In this document: in pieces, positions 1 through 9,344 of the stretch
Position numbering within the stretch: position 1 is the stretch's first letter
How the letters are laid out: each line of letters begins with the position of its first letter
Assembly (NCBI RefSeq): GCF_041395345.1
Contig: NZ_JAWLAR010000020.1
Coordinates: forward strand, 1-64,000
Reading direction: 5' to 3'
Source: Dokdonella sp041395345
GTDB lineage: Bacteria; Pseudomonadota; Gammaproteobacteria; Xanthomonadales; Rhodanobacteraceae
Length of the DNA stretch: 64,000 nt
Program-made: the position numbers and the translations under genes
The notes under the pieces: model-generated
What the model saw: only the letters and a program-made list of their open reading frames with translations
What the model was told of the DNA's origin: nothing
The model's database searches: none

Positions 1-320
1 ACGGAGACCCCCGCACCGAAAGGCGTCCACTCGATGCGTGAAGACTCGAAGTCGGGCTGCGCCCTGAACGCCTCCATAGCGGCCTGCTTGCCCTTGGCAA
101 AACCCTTGCCTGGCACGGGCATGATCACCTCATCCGCGAACTGTGCGAACAGGTCGTCGGCCGAACGGCCGGCTGCAGCCCTTTCGGCGAATTCGCGATC
201 CTGTGCGAGCAATTTGTCGGCAAATGTTGCCGGGCTCATGGAATGCGCCCAGCTGTTCATGCACAGGCAGGAAATCGCGATGGCGATGATCGGTGCAATG
301 GCAATGGATCCCCGGCGCAT
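1..320 (-). CDS. Secreted SnoaL/DUF4440-like protein, truncated by window edge
   Basis: The reading frame starts at an ATG (complement of 318-320) and stays open to base 1, so the C-terminus lies outside the window. The first roughly 28 residues are a signal peptide: charged start MRRGS, then an Ile/Ala-rich core and a small-residue region. The mature part contains FADKLLAQDREFAERAAAGR followed by a segment ending in PGKGFAKGKQAAMEAF. That layout, a helix then a short strand then a G-x-x-A-I/M helix, is typical of SnoaL-like/DUF4440 proteins of the NTF2 fold. Members are small alpha+beta cone proteins with varied ligands; many secreted ones have no known reaction. Family call is by pattern only; the function is unknown. 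Confidence 0.72.
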   Translation of the reverse strand, partial: MRRGSIAIAPIIAIAISCLCMNSWAHSMSPATFADKLLAQDREFAERAAAGRSADDLFAQFADEVIMPVPGKGFAKGKQAAMEAFRAQPDFESSRIEWTPFGAGVS

Positions 321-430
321 GTCGGACTCCGCAGTGAAGACGATGATGGATCCTGCGTGCTTGCCTGTCCGGCTTGAAGTGTCGCAAGTCACTCCTTCAA
401 TCATTTCCGATCATCCGCCGCACAGCACTC

Positions 431-2212
431 CTATTCAAATCCATTGGCGAAAATGGTGTCATCAAACGGGAGTTCGATTGCTCCGAGGTCGACCGGGCCG
501 TAGACGTTCGGTACCGCCGGCTGATCGAAGCTTCGCGGGGAGCCGTTGAAGTCCGTGGCGGGTGCCTGGGCCGACGCACAAATGTCGATGGCAGGCGATG
601 TCGGTGATGGCGCCATTCCCCCATTCAGGTTCGGATTGCCTACGCGCGGCGGGATGGGGGTGGAAGGCCAGCTCATTGCATCATCGACCAGCAGGCAGCC
701 GCCATGAGTGACGCTGCCGGTGCTGGAACTCCGATCGACGAAATCGGGCTCATAGACAATCGACCCGGTCAGGTTCAACGGCGAGGCAAAATGCGCAAGC
801 ACATAGCTGCTGGCCTGAGCCTTCGTGTTGCCGGAAACGGTGGACCATGCGATCCGGTTCTCGCTTGGAAAGAATTCCTCCAGATTTTCGAGAAGGACCA
901 ATCCTCGGGTCACGTTGTTTCGGGTGATGAGGGATCCTTCGATATCGATGCCGTAGTCCGCCGAGCGCAGCAGGCCATGCAGCAGCACATCGGCTTCGTT
1001 GTCGACAATCGCGGTTCGGCTCACGTTGAGACTCGGACTGCCCGGGCTTGCGTAGACCGACTCGATGACACTGCCAGGGCTCGTCGAGCCGTCCGTGAAT
1101 GGGGCGACGTTGCCGATCACGGCCGAACATGCTTCGAAACCCACGTCGGGGAAGGCGCAGCGCTCGTGGCCGTCCAGTGGACGCATCGCCAAGTCCACGT
1201 CTCCTGCGATGTAAACGGCCGCGCCGCGCGACGCCGCCTCATTGCCGACAAAGACGCTCGTCAGCAGATTGACCGCGGTGCGACCGCCCGGGCTACTCCT
1301 GACCTCGATCCCGCCGCCGGTAATCGAGGCCCTGTTGCCGGCCAGCCAGAACGGCGCGCTTGCGTCGCCCTGTATCGTCAGCGGCGAGTTCCCGATGGCA
1401 AAGATCCCGCCGCCACGCTGCGCCTGATTCTCGAACAGGCCGGTCACGCTGCCCGGAACAACGATCGAATCCAGAACGCAACTCTTGTGCAGATAGACGC
1501 CGCCACCGGTCTCCATCGCCGTGTTTTGCGCGACCACGCCGCCATCGATGTACACCGACGCATAGTCGTAGCAGTAGATGCCGCCACCGCTCAGCTGCGC
1601 ACTGTTGTTGGCAATGCGTGAATCGGAGAGGATCTGCAGCGTTGGTCGGTTGTTGGAGTTCCAGCCGGCGATCAATACGCCGCCGCCGTTGCCGGATTCG
1701 TTGTTTTCTATGAAAGTCTCATCATCCAGAACCACGAACACCTTGCCGAGAATGAGGAGACCGCCACCGCCAAGCGCCGAGCTGCCGCCAGCCGGGGTGC
1801 CTCCGCGCACCGTAATGCGCCTGAGCGTAACCAGGTGGATCGGTGAGTCGGGCGCAGCCCCGATTGCAAGCGCCGTCCCATTGACCCCTCCGCTCGCGTC
1901 GATGATCGAACGCTGACCGGCGCTCGGGGTCGAGTCACTGCAACTGGCATAGCCCCCGCGAATCGAGATATTGGCGGCGCTGGCATCGAGTTCAAGCCCA
2001 TCCGGCACGGAAAAAGTCTGAGCGCGCAGGCGAATCTCGTGCGGGCCGGGTACGCCGGTCAGGCCATCTACCACGAAAGCCAAGTCGCTGTAGTCGCAGC
2101 CCGTGCTGCCGACCGTAAGTGTCAACGCATGGGCCGACATGCTCGAACACGCTGCCAGGCATGCAACGAGAAGGAAAAGTCGGGCTGAGAGTCTCTTGTT
2201 TCGCTTAGGCAT
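431..2212 (-). CDS. Secreted beta-helix protein, choice-of-anchor Q type, with C-terminal FANGFE tail
   Basis: 593 residues from the ATG at 2212. That start gives MPKRNKRLSARLFLLVACLA, a good signal peptide ending near SAHA; the open frame continues upstream to 2398 but those residues look untranslated. The body is a right-handed parallel beta-helix by appearance: repeated short Gly/Asn-rich turns such as GGGGLLILG, NNESGNGGGVLI and NNSAQLSGGGIY. The end carries the choice-of-anchor Q signature (SPAIDICA, then FNGSPRSFDQPA, then PVDLGAIE). The last residues are DDTIFANGFE, matching the tail of the secreted protein at 44989-47598. No transmembrane segment or LPXTG motif is present. Likely exported to the cell surface or medium; substrate and role are unknown. 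Confidence 0.8.
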   Translation of the reverse strand: MPKRNKRLSARLFLLVACLAACSSMSAHALTLTVGSTGCDYSDLAFVVDGLTGVPGPHEIRLRAQTFSVPDGLELDASAANISIRGGYASCSDSTPSAGQRSIIDASGGVNGTALAIGAAPDSPIHLVTLRRITVRGGTPAGGSSALGGGGLLILGKVFVVLDDETFIENNESGNGGGVLIAGWNSNNRPTLQILSDSRIANNSAQLSGGGIYCYDYASVYIDGGVVAQNTAMETGGGVYLHKSCVLDSIVVPGSVTGLFENQAQRGGGIFAIGNSPLTIQGDASAPFWLAGNRASITGGGIEVRSSPGGRTAVNLLTSVFVGNEAASRGAAVYIAGDVDLAMRPLDGHERCAFPDVGFEACSAVIGNVAPFTDGSTSPGSVIESVYASPGSPSLNVSRTAIVDNEADVLLHGLLRSADYGIDIEGSLITRNNVTRGLVLLENLEEFFPSENRIAWSTVSGNTKAQASSYVLAHFASPLNLTGSIVYEPDFVDRSSSTGSVTHGGCLLVDDAMSWPSTPIPPRVGNPNLNGGMAPSPTSPAIDICASAQAPATDFNGSPRSFDQPAVPNVYGPVDLGAIELPFDDTIFANGFE

Positions 2213-2762
2213 GGGGATCACCGGTCGTTGGCGCCGTGCAACAGGCAGGGCTGAATTGACATACGCAATAAACCGACCAGTCTTGCCAGGAATTCTTTTC
2301 TGCGGCGGCAGACAAAGCTGGCTACGTGAATCCGTCGAAAAATCCCTCCAACTCGAGAGACACGAATCAATCGGCCAGCAGGTCGAGTGCGGCATCATTC
2401 CGAATCGTTGGATAGCGTCGTGTCGCCAAGCGCGATTCGATGCCCTCCTGGATCGGTGGGCTCGTGGATATCGAGTACGCAGACCCGATTGACCGCGTGC
2501 GCACCCGTCAGTGAATGCACATTCACGGCAGACGAGTTCAATGTCGGCACCACACTGTTGCCGACGCGCGGGTGGCCGACACGCGCCAGGATCGTCGAAT
2601 CTGGCGAGGTAGCTGCGTTGACGACAGGCCAGAGCGGCGCGTCGCGTGTGCCGCGCAACATCAAAGGTGCGCAGCCCTTCCCGTATACGCCAGCGTCTTC
2701 GCGCGACTCGTTGTTGTGAATGTTTGGTATAGACTGGATTGCGAATCGCAGAGGATTCCTTC
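2213..2762. other. Non-coding or unresolved intergenic stretch
   Basis: About 550 bases between the divergently transcribed beta-helix gene and the sigma factor. An 89-codon open frame on the minus strand (2395-2664) has no recognisable domain, no good ribosome site and no signal peptide. The stretch must hold the promoters of both flanking genes, but I could not assign clear boxes. Confidence 0.5.
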
Positions 2763-3317
2763 TTGACTGAAATTACCGAACTGCTGAGGGCGCAGGAAGG
2801 AAGTCAGACACCTGATCTCGGCCCTGTCTTCCAGCAGCTTTATTCCGATCTGAAGCGCATCGCGCTGGCGCGTGTCGGCCAGCTTGCGTCGACTAATTCG
2901 CTGGGGGCGACCGAACTGGTCAACGAGGCATTCATCAAGCTCGCCGGCGCAGAAAAGTTGTCGCTGGAAAATCGCCGTCATTTTTTCACGTGCGCGGCAC
3001 TGGCCATGCGCCAGATCCTTGTCGACCAGGCGCGACTGGCGCAGGCTGACAAGCGCAATGCCGGCTTGCAGCAAGTAACACTGGGAGACGGTGAGGTGCA
3101 GGCCTCTGCAGCAGGCCTGAGCGACCTCGATCTGGCTCTGGACGACCTTGAACGGATCGATCCGGAATTGCGTCGGCTGGTCGAACTGCGCTATTTCGCA
3201 GGATTGTCACTGCCAGCCATCGCGGAGTTGCGAAGCGTGTCTGCGCGAACAGTGTCCCGTGACTGGGAGCGCGCTCGCGCCTTCCTCAAGGTTCGTCTGA
3301 GCGCCGATGGACTGTGA
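2763..3317 (+). CDS. ECF sigma factor, Sig70-X6/TIGR02999-like, paired with a kinase
   Basis: 184 residues from a TTG at 2763. I chose this start because GAGG at 2751-2754 sits 8 bases upstream and because family members begin like MTEITELLRA; an earlier TTG at 2739 is possible. Region sigma-2 spans about residues 20-95 (LYSDLKRIALARVG, ATELVNEAFIKLA). Region sigma-4 spans about 130-180, with the helix-turn-helix FAGLSLPAIAELRSVSARTV. The family directs RNA polymerase to alternative promoters. The gene overlaps the next by 11 bases and no anti-sigma gene is adjacent, so control by the downstream Ser/Thr kinase is likely. Targets are unknown. Confidence 0.92.
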   Translation: MTEITELLRAQEGSQTPDLGPVFQQLYSDLKRIALARVGQLASTNSLGATELVNEAFIKLAGAEKLSLENRRHFFTCAALAMRQILVDQARLAQADKRNAGLQQVTLGDGEVQASAAGLSDLDLALDDLERIDPELRRLVELRYFAGLSLPAIAELRSVSARTVSRDWERARAFLKVRLSADGL

Positions 3318-6015
3318 TCGGCTGCAGCGTTGGCGGGAGGCCGACCGGCTATTCACGATGTGGCTGGAGATCGAGCCCGGGGACCGCGCAGACTGGCTGA
3401 CTCGCCAGAGCATGGAAACCACAATCCTTATTGCGCTCAAGCGACTGATTGCCAACCACGAGGACATCGACGAGCCGATGGGCGCGCTTGCCGGACTCGC
3501 GGCAACGGCGCCAGTTGGAGCAGCTGCTCGTGACGGATTGCGAGGCCGTCGCGTGGGCGGTTGGGAGCTGATCGAGGAGATAGGCCGCGGTGGCATGTCG
3601 GTGGTCTATCGCGCGCGTCGCATCGATGCAGACTTCGAACAGGTCGCCGCGGTAAAACTTCTGAGTCTCGCTGCTCTCGGCACACTGGGTCGGGAGCGAT
3701 TCGAGCGCGAACGACGCGTGCTAGCCCGTTTGCACCATCCGCACATCGCCGCGCTCATCGATGGCGGTCTGGGGGAGGACGGTACCCCCTATCTGGTCAT
3801 GCCACTGGTACCCGGCTGCGATCTTGCTACGCATTGTCGCGAACGAGGACTGGGTTGGGAACAGCGCGTGGCCCTGATCGTGGAGATTTGTGCGGCTGTT
3901 GCCCACGCGCATCGAAACCTCCTCGTGCATCGCGACCTGAAGCCCGGGAACATTCTCGTTTCAGATGAAGGCGTTCCGACTTTGCTGGATTTCGGCATTG
4001 CCAAGTTGCTGAACGTCGAGGAAGAGGCGACGCACACGGGCTTGCGCGCGATGACGCCCGGGTACGCTGCTCCGGAACAGCTGGACGGTGGACCCATAAC
4101 CACCGCGACCGACGTCTATGCGCTCGGCGTGATTCTGCGCGGATTGTGTGCCGATCTCCCCGCGTTGCCGAATGACTTGCGCAACATCGTCGCCATGGCC
4201 ACGCGTGTCGAAGCCGATCGCCGCTATCCCGACGCGCGCGCCCTCGCCGATGACCTCAGCCGCCTTTTGTCGGGCAATGTCGTGACAGCGACGCCGGACA
4301 GTCTTGGCTACCGAATGCGATCATTCCTGCGCCGCCGCCGCGGCGCGGTTGCGGCGGCATCCGCCATTCTGCTTGTGCTCGTTTCCGGACTCGCGGCCAC
4401 TCAATGGCAGGCGCGTCGGGCCGAAGCGCAGGCTCGCGAGGCGCTTCGGCAGAGTGCACGTGCCGAAGCGGCCCGCGAATTCCTGTTCGACCTGTTTGAG
4501 GCTGGCAATCTCGATCGTACCGAAGGCGAAGACCCCCGCGTTTCGACATTGGTCGAACGCGGCGCCCGGAACCTGTCCCGGCTTGATCAAAGGCCCGAGC
4601 TGCATGCGGAAATGGCTACTCTCCTTGCGCGTATCGACATCGCCATTGGCCGCCACGAGCGCGCCCGGCGACTGCTGGAGGAGGCGATCGCGAGCGCCGA
4701 ACGGACCACCGACGAAAAGCTGCACGCGCAAGTGGAGCTGGCACAGGCGAACCTGGCCAACGCCACGGGCGATTCGACCAGGGCGGGGATGCTCTATGAG
4801 CGCGCGCTGAAAACGCGTGAACAGGCCGGTGCATCCGACCCGTCGTTTCGCGTCGCAGTGCTTTCAGGTTGGGCCTACGCAATGAAGAATCTCGGCAAGC
4901 AAGATGTCGCGCGCCAGCGAATCGAGCACGAGTTGTCCAATGTGGAAATGAACTACTCTGCCAATCAGCGTGGCGAATTGCTGCTGGGCCAGGCATTGGT
5001 CACGAGGGACATCCAGCGTCGACTGGACCTTGCTCAGGCGGCGGCCCGAGAGTTCGCCGAGCAGCCGACCACGGCCGCCAATGAGCTGGCCCTTGAAGTC
5101 GAGCTTGGCAACGACTTGTTCGCGCTGGGAAATCACGAGCAAGGCATCGCGCATACGCGTCGTTCCGTCGAAATCGCCGATCAGCTGTATCCCGGGTCTA
5201 CGCGCTACCGCGCGCGCACCTACAACAATCTCGGTTCGATGCTGCGTGTGGATGATCAGCTTGGCACAGCAGAGGCCGCCCTTGCGGTCGCCGAGTCGAT
5301 CTATCGCGAACTTGGGGACGAACGAAGTGCAGCGTTTGCGGCGCTGCTTCACAATCGCGGATTGCTTTTGCACGATACGGGAAATTCAGCGCGCGGACTG
5401 CCTCTGGTTGAGCAAGCGCTGGCCCTGGCCCTGGAACAGTTCGGCGAGAACGATCGTCGCAGTGGCCTTGCCCGGCGCAGCGTGGCTCTGTTACGGGCTG
5501 CCGCCACAGCCGATCCGCAGGCAAATGTGGAGTGGAATCGGGCACGCGAACATGCCTGGGATGCGTTCCGGCCTGCAGAGCAGATAGATACCTTGTTGAT
5601 CGGTGCGGAGATAGCTCTCGAACTGAATCAACCGCAGGCGAGGGCACGCCTGCTCGAGGCTGATGCGCTGATCAGGAGTGGCCAATCGGAGCTGTCCAAC
5701 CATCAGCGAATTCGCAGGGATTTGCTTTGGGGAACCCTGCAGTCGATGGATGGCCAAGAGAAGCTGGCAAAGGCGTCATTCGATGCGGCCTCCCGCATTG
5801 CCCATTCGGAGTCGGGCAATGCCCGCTCACGTACGTGGCAAGTCGAAATGGCCACTGGCGAACACTTTCAGCGCATGGGCGAACCTTCGTCGGCGAAGAC
5901 GCACTATCGGGCAGCACTTGATTCACTCCTGGAGCTTGGCGCCGACCCGGCGGCCACCAGCGTGGTCGAGTTGAGCAACCGCCTCGCAGCGCTGGATACG
6001 ACCAGTGAGCCCTAG
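3307..6015 (+). CDS. Transmembrane Ser/Thr protein kinase with TPR sensor region
   Basis: 902 residues. The N-terminal Hanks-type kinase domain covers about residues 87-325 and looks catalytically complete: glycine loop GRGGMSVVY at 93-101, lysine 117 in VAAVKLL, catalytic loop HRDLKPGN at 208-215, DFG at 228-230 and APE at 255-257. One membrane helix follows at about 348-366, after an RRRR stop signal. The C-terminal 500 residues form helix pairs typical of tetratricopeptide repeats (for example ARTYNNLGSMLRVDDQLGTA) and should lie in the periplasm. The start ATG lies inside the sigma factor gene, so the two are translationally coupled. The kinase probably phosphorylates the sigma factor or a linked target; the signal is unknown. 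Confidence 0.92.
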   Translation: MDCDRLQRWREADRLFTMWLEIEPGDRADWLTRQSMETTILIALKRLIANHEDIDEPMGALAGLAATAPVGAAARDGLRGRRVGGWELIEEIGRGGMSVVYRARRIDADFEQVAAVKLLSLAALGTLGRERFERERRVLARLHHPHIAALIDGGLGEDGTPYLVMPLVPGCDLATHCRERGLGWEQRVALIVEICAAVAHAHRNLLVHRDLKPGNILVSDEGVPTLLDFGIAKLLNVEEEATHTGLRAMTPGYAAPEQLDGGPITTATDVYALGVILRGLCADLPALPNDLRNIVAMATRVEADRRYPDARALADDLSRLLSGNVVTATPDSLGYRMRSFLRRRRGAVAAASAILLVLVSGLAATQWQARRAEAQAREALRQSARAEAAREFLFDLFEAGNLDRTEGEDPRVSTLVERGARNLSRLDQRPELHAEMATLLARIDIAIGRHERARRLLEEAIASAERTTDEKLHAQVELAQANLANATGDSTRAGMLYERALKTREQAGASDPSFRVAVLSGWAYAMKNLGKQDVARQRIEHELSNVEMNYSANQRGELLLGQALVTRDIQRRLDLAQAAAREFAEQPTTAANELALEVELGNDLFALGNHEQGIAHTRRSVEIADQLYPGSTRYRARTYNNLGSMLRVDDQLGTAEAALAVAESIYRELGDERSAAFAALLHNRGLLLHDTGNSARGLPLVEQALALALEQFGENDRRSGLARRSVALLRAAATADPQANVEWNRAREHAWDAFRPAEQIDTLLIGAEIALELNQPQARARLLEADALIRSGQSELSNHQRIRRDLLWGTLQSMDGQEKLAKASFDAASRIAHSESGNARSRTWQVEMATGEHFQRMGEPSSAKTHYRAALDSLLELGADPAATSVVELSNRLAALDTTSEP

Positions 6016-6369
6016 CAGATGGGTCAATTTCTGCCCGCAGGAGCTGATCCTGCACCACCCGTCCGGTGTGCAGCGCGAAAACGGAGTCTGGCAAGGTCGG
6101 GATCGGCGAATCGCGACAGGCGTATCGCCAGGCCGCCGATGGATTTCCCGACTGCCTTCCAGCTTCAAGGAAATCATGTTGCAAGCCTGACGTGCCGTCC
6201 GTCGCGAATACAGCGGGACGCATGGATCATGCAAGGGCGGTCATCCACCGGACGGCCACACACATCGTCTCCGTGGACAAGACTGGCTTCCGCGGTGCTC
6301 AGTTCCTCGATCGACCCAACCTTCGGAACGTAGGTCAATTCATCCGATCAGGCTATTCATCAATACCAC
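6016..6369. other. Intergenic stretch between convergent genes
   Basis: About 350 bases after the kinase gene and before the end of the convergent permease gene. A short hairpin lies at 6037-6053 (GCAGGA, five-base loop, TCCTGC), 21 bases past the kinase stop; it has no T-run. Open frames here have no recognisable domain. I see no other structure. Confidence 0.45.
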
Positions 6370-7716
6370 TCATCCACCCTGATGCCGAAAACGCTGCTGG
6401 CGCAGCCAGCGAAGCAGGACATAAAGAACTACCAGCGACAAGAGCGCAATGATGATCGACACCCATTCGGCACTGCTCAGGGTGAACAGGATCGCGATCA
6501 TGGCCAGCGAACCGAGCGCAGGAATCAGCGCGCCTCCCGGCAGCAGCATCGGTGTGCCGCCACTGCGCAAGTCACGCTTCTGCGCAAACCAGGTCGCCAG
6601 GCAGACGCCAAGATAGAGCAGGCAGATCGCTCCGCCCGAAATCAGCGCCAGGGCTTCGAAATTTCCGACCAGGGCCAAGCCGCAGGCGATCACGCCGTGG
6701 CTGATGATGGCCAGCAGGGGGACGCGGTAGTGCGCCGTCACTCGACCGTAGGCCGACGGCAGGTAGCCGTCGCGACCGAGTGCATAGAGTAAGCGCGAAG
6801 AAGCCAGCAGATTTCCCATCAGAAACCCGGTCATCGAGACACCGGCGGTGATCAGCAACACCACAAGGCCGGGTGTCCAGATCGCCCCTGCGGTATCGGC
6901 AATCGGTGCAGTACTCGAACCGACCGAGACACCCAGCACACCCTGGGTCACGATCTGGATGCCCATGTACAGAAGGACAACCACCAGAATTGCGGCGATG
7001 GTCGCGCGCGGCACGCTGCGCGCGGGATCACGCAGTTCGCCCGAAGGGATCAGTGCGGTTTCCATGCCCGAGTAGGCAAACATGACCAGCACCATCGCCG
7101 CGCCAAGAGTGGTCCAGGATGGAATCGTGATCCAGCTCACCTGGGTCCAGTCGACGAACAGCAGGCCCAGGGTCGCGAGGAGGAACAGGGGTGTCAGCTT
7201 GAGCGTCGCAAGCACGGTAATCGCACGCGCGCCGAGCTTGACGCCGAACGCATTGAGCAGGACCAGCAGGGAGAACACCACGACCAGGAACAGACTGCGC
7301 CAGCCCGTCTCGTCGAACTGTGGCCAGGCGCGCGCAACCTGCGATACCAGCGCCGACGCCACGCCACCACTGGAGGAGACATTGCAGATCCACATCAGGG
7401 CGCCCGCGATGAATCCTGAAAACGGGCCGAATGTTGCGGTCACATAGGTATAGGGTCCGCCGGTGGTGGATACGCGGCTGCCGATTGCGGCAAAGCACAG
7501 GGCGACCGGAACGATCACGACGGCGCCGGCAAGAAAGGCGATCGGTGCCGAGCTGCCCATGCGCGTGGCGAGGATGGCCGGCAGCATGAAGATGCCTGCG
7601 CCGACGATGATGTTGATGATGGCGGCGCCGAGTGCGATTCCGCCAACCGCACGGATCAGCGCGGACTCGCCTTCCAGGCTTGCGTGATCGCGTGAGTGCG
7701 AAGCGTCTGAGGTCAT
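6370..7716 (-). CDS. APC-superfamily amino acid permease
   Basis: 448 residues from the ATG at 7716, giving MTSDASHSRD; an upstream extension to 7887 lacks family-like sequence. About 12 hydrophobic helices run from residue 25 to the end. Helix 1 holds the APC signature GAAIINIIVGAGIFMLPA, the unwound G-x-G segment that binds the amino-acid backbone in this superfamily. It is followed by VSTTGGPYTYV and the helix 6 region FAYSGMETALIPSGEL. The transporter should import or exchange an amino acid or amine across the inner membrane. Substrate cannot be told from sequence. It is monocistronic here, divergent from the secreted pair at 7950-9162. Confidence 0.92.
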   Translation of the reverse strand: MTSDASHSRDHASLEGESALIRAVGGIALGAAIINIIVGAGIFMLPAILATRMGSSAPIAFLAGAVVIVPVALCFAAIGSRVSTTGGPYTYVTATFGPFSGFIAGALMWICNVSSSGGVASALVSQVARAWPQFDETGWRSLFLVVVFSLLVLLNAFGVKLGARAITVLATLKLTPLFLLATLGLLFVDWTQVSWITIPSWTTLGAAMVLVMFAYSGMETALIPSGELRDPARSVPRATIAAILVVVLLYMGIQIVTQGVLGVSVGSSTAPIADTAGAIWTPGLVVLLITAGVSMTGFLMGNLLASSRLLYALGRDGYLPSAYGRVTAHYRVPLLAIISHGVIACGLALVGNFEALALISGGAICLLYLGVCLATWFAQKRDLRSGGTPMLLPGGALIPALGSLAMIAILFTLSSAEWVSIIIALLSLVVLYVLLRWLRQQRFRHQGG

Positions 7717-7949
7717 GCGGGCCGGCTCTCGAAGGGGTTTCGGCAAGCGTGCCACAGATTCGCGTGGGCGGGATCGCATCGCCGCCGACGGAGCCCTGCC
7801 GAGACTGGTTTTTTCCGTGCCGAATCTCGCGCCGGCAATGCCAACGGGTTGGCAGTTTGCATGCGACCTGCTCAACGGTGGCCGCACAGTCGACTGTCTA
7901 GGCTGGTTGCGTGACCTGCGGGTCGCACCCCTGACAAAAGGAGAAAGAC

Positions 7950-8516
7950 ATGGTCAAGAAGATACCCGGTGTAGTTGTCGTGGCAGCGCTGTTTGGCAGC
8001 CACTTCCCCGTTTTTGCAACCGAAGCGACGTCCGACGGATTTCCTCCGGCACAGAATGTGAGCTACTACCACGCTCCAGGGCCCGACCTGGCGTCCGACG
8101 GAAGCGCCGCACCTTCAGGAGGCACCCAGTACCTGTTTCTCGCGGGCTCTGCATTCACGCCGCGGACCAGCAGTCAGACGGTCAGCTATCCGGGCGGCGG
8201 TTGCAGCTTCTCGGACAACGCGCTGACCACAAGTCTCGAACTGCCCGAAGGGGCCACGGTCCAGGGCGTGCGCCTCTACTACTACAACAACGGCTTGCCC
8301 AGCAGCGTCGGCTTGTTCCTGACTGCCTATACCGGCGCTGGCGGCACGAGTGACCTGCTCACCGGCAGTTCGTCGGAAGACACCGGCTATGCAAGCGAGT
8401 ACTTCGCGGCGTCGACTCCCCTGTCCATCGACTATGCCGGGCAGTCGTATGTACTGACGGCAACGATGAATTCCGGCCAGCGCCTTTGCGGCATGCGCGT
8501 GTTCTATTCACCGTAA
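7950..8516 (+). CDS. Secreted protein of unknown function, first of a tandem paralogous pair
   Basis: 188 residues with a signal peptide of about 23 residues (MVKKIPGVVVVAALFGSHFP, cleavage near VFA-TE). An AAAGGAGAAAG ribosome site precedes the ATG. The mature protein is Ser/Gly/Tyr-rich and predicted all-beta. It shares a core with the next gene: YLFLAGSAFTPR, then VSYPGGGCSF, LPEGATVQGVRLYYYNN, and an end segment LCGMRVFYSP. Two conserved cysteines, in GGGCSF and RLCGMR, could form a disulfide. It lacks the C-terminal FADD-type tail of its neighbour. I do not recognise a named family; function is unknown. Confidence 0.8.
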   Translation: MVKKIPGVVVVAALFGSHFPVFATEATSDGFPPAQNVSYYHAPGPDLASDGSAAPSGGTQYLFLAGSAFTPRTSSQTVSYPGGGCSFSDNALTTSLELPEGATVQGVRLYYYNNGLPSSVGLFLTAYTGAGGTSDLLTGSSSEDTGYASEYFAASTPLSIDYAGQSYVLTATMNSGQRLCGMRVFYSP

Positions 8517-8526
8517 GGAGACGACC

Positions 8527-9162
8527 ATGACCATCAACAAGGGAGTTACTCCACTGCGACGTATCGCTGCGCTGTCCGCCGCCTGGCTGGGATTGCTGAT
8601 TGCCTCGTTTGCCCTTCCGGCTGTCGCCGCACCCGGCGATCACCCGGTCGATCCGCACTCAGCGCAGTCGGCCCAGGCCGACCAGCCCGCAGGCACCCTG
8701 TTCGGCTATCTGTGGATTGCCGGATCAACCTTTCATCCACTCGACAACGCGACCACCTACAGCTATCCGGGCAACGGTTGCATCTCCAAGACCGGCGGCA
8801 CTGACAACCGGTTCGCACACAAGGTGGTGTTGCCCGAAGGCACCCTCGTGCGCTACCTGCGTCTCTACTACTTCGACGATTCGACCGGTACGGTAACCGC
8901 GTACTTCACCAGCTACGACGGGGCAGGCAATTTCGTCGAACATGCCAGCGTCGGCTCCAGCAACGGGGCAGGTGGCTACGGTACCAGCCTGTCACCGCTG
9001 TTCAGCTACGAAGTCGACCCGTTTGGCGCAGCCATCAACGTTGTCGCTAATCTCGGTGATCAGAACACCAGCACGCTCCGATTCTGCGGCGTTCGAATCG
9101 CCTATGATGCGCCGATCACGGATCGGATCTTTGCCGACGACTTCGACCCGATACCGCTGTAG
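8527..9162 (+). CDS. Secreted protein of unknown function, second paralog, with IFADDFD tail
   Basis: 211 residues, starting 10 bases after the previous stop; the AAGGAG ribosome site overlaps that stop, so the two are surely co-transcribed. The signal peptide is about 35 residues, ending near PAVAA. The body repeats the partner's plan: YLWIAGSTFHPLD, YSYPGNGCIS, VVLPEGTLVRYLRLYYFDD and RFCGVRIAYDAP. The protein then extends past the paralog with TDRIFADDFDPIPL, which resembles the IFANGFE/LFADGFE ends of two other secreted proteins in this window but continues five residues further. The pair probably arose by duplication; role unknown. Confidence 0.8.
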   Translation: MTINKGVTPLRRIAALSAAWLGLLIASFALPAVAAPGDHPVDPHSAQSAQADQPAGTLFGYLWIAGSTFHPLDNATTYSYPGNGCISKTGGTDNRFAHKVVLPEGTLVRYLRLYYFDDSTGTVTAYFTSYDGAGNFVEHASVGSSNGAGGYGTSLSPLFSYEVDPFGAAINVVANLGDQNTSTLRFCGVRIAYDAPITDRIFADDFDPIPL

Positions 9163-9344
9163 CAGGAATCTTCAGGAGAACGAGATCGGGAAGTCGCCTG
9201 CTATGCGATTACAACTGCGGGCGCGGGCTCGATCTTTCCTGAACCTGAACCGAGTGGAAGCCCTGCATGACTTTCGAGGCTTGTCTGTTCGAGCGATCGG
9301 CCCTATTATTGAACTCGCAAGTATTGAATTAGACGGGTTCAGGC

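Noticed and set aside
2395..2664. 89-codon minus-strand frame between the beta-helix gene and the sigma factor
   Set aside because: No signal peptide, ribosome site or recognisable motif; it could be a decayed fragment but I cannot support it as a gene.
9310..9341. TGAAC...GTTCA inverted pair just before the RND operon as a repressor site
   Set aside because: Only five-base arms with 22 bases between, and no adjacent regulator gene.
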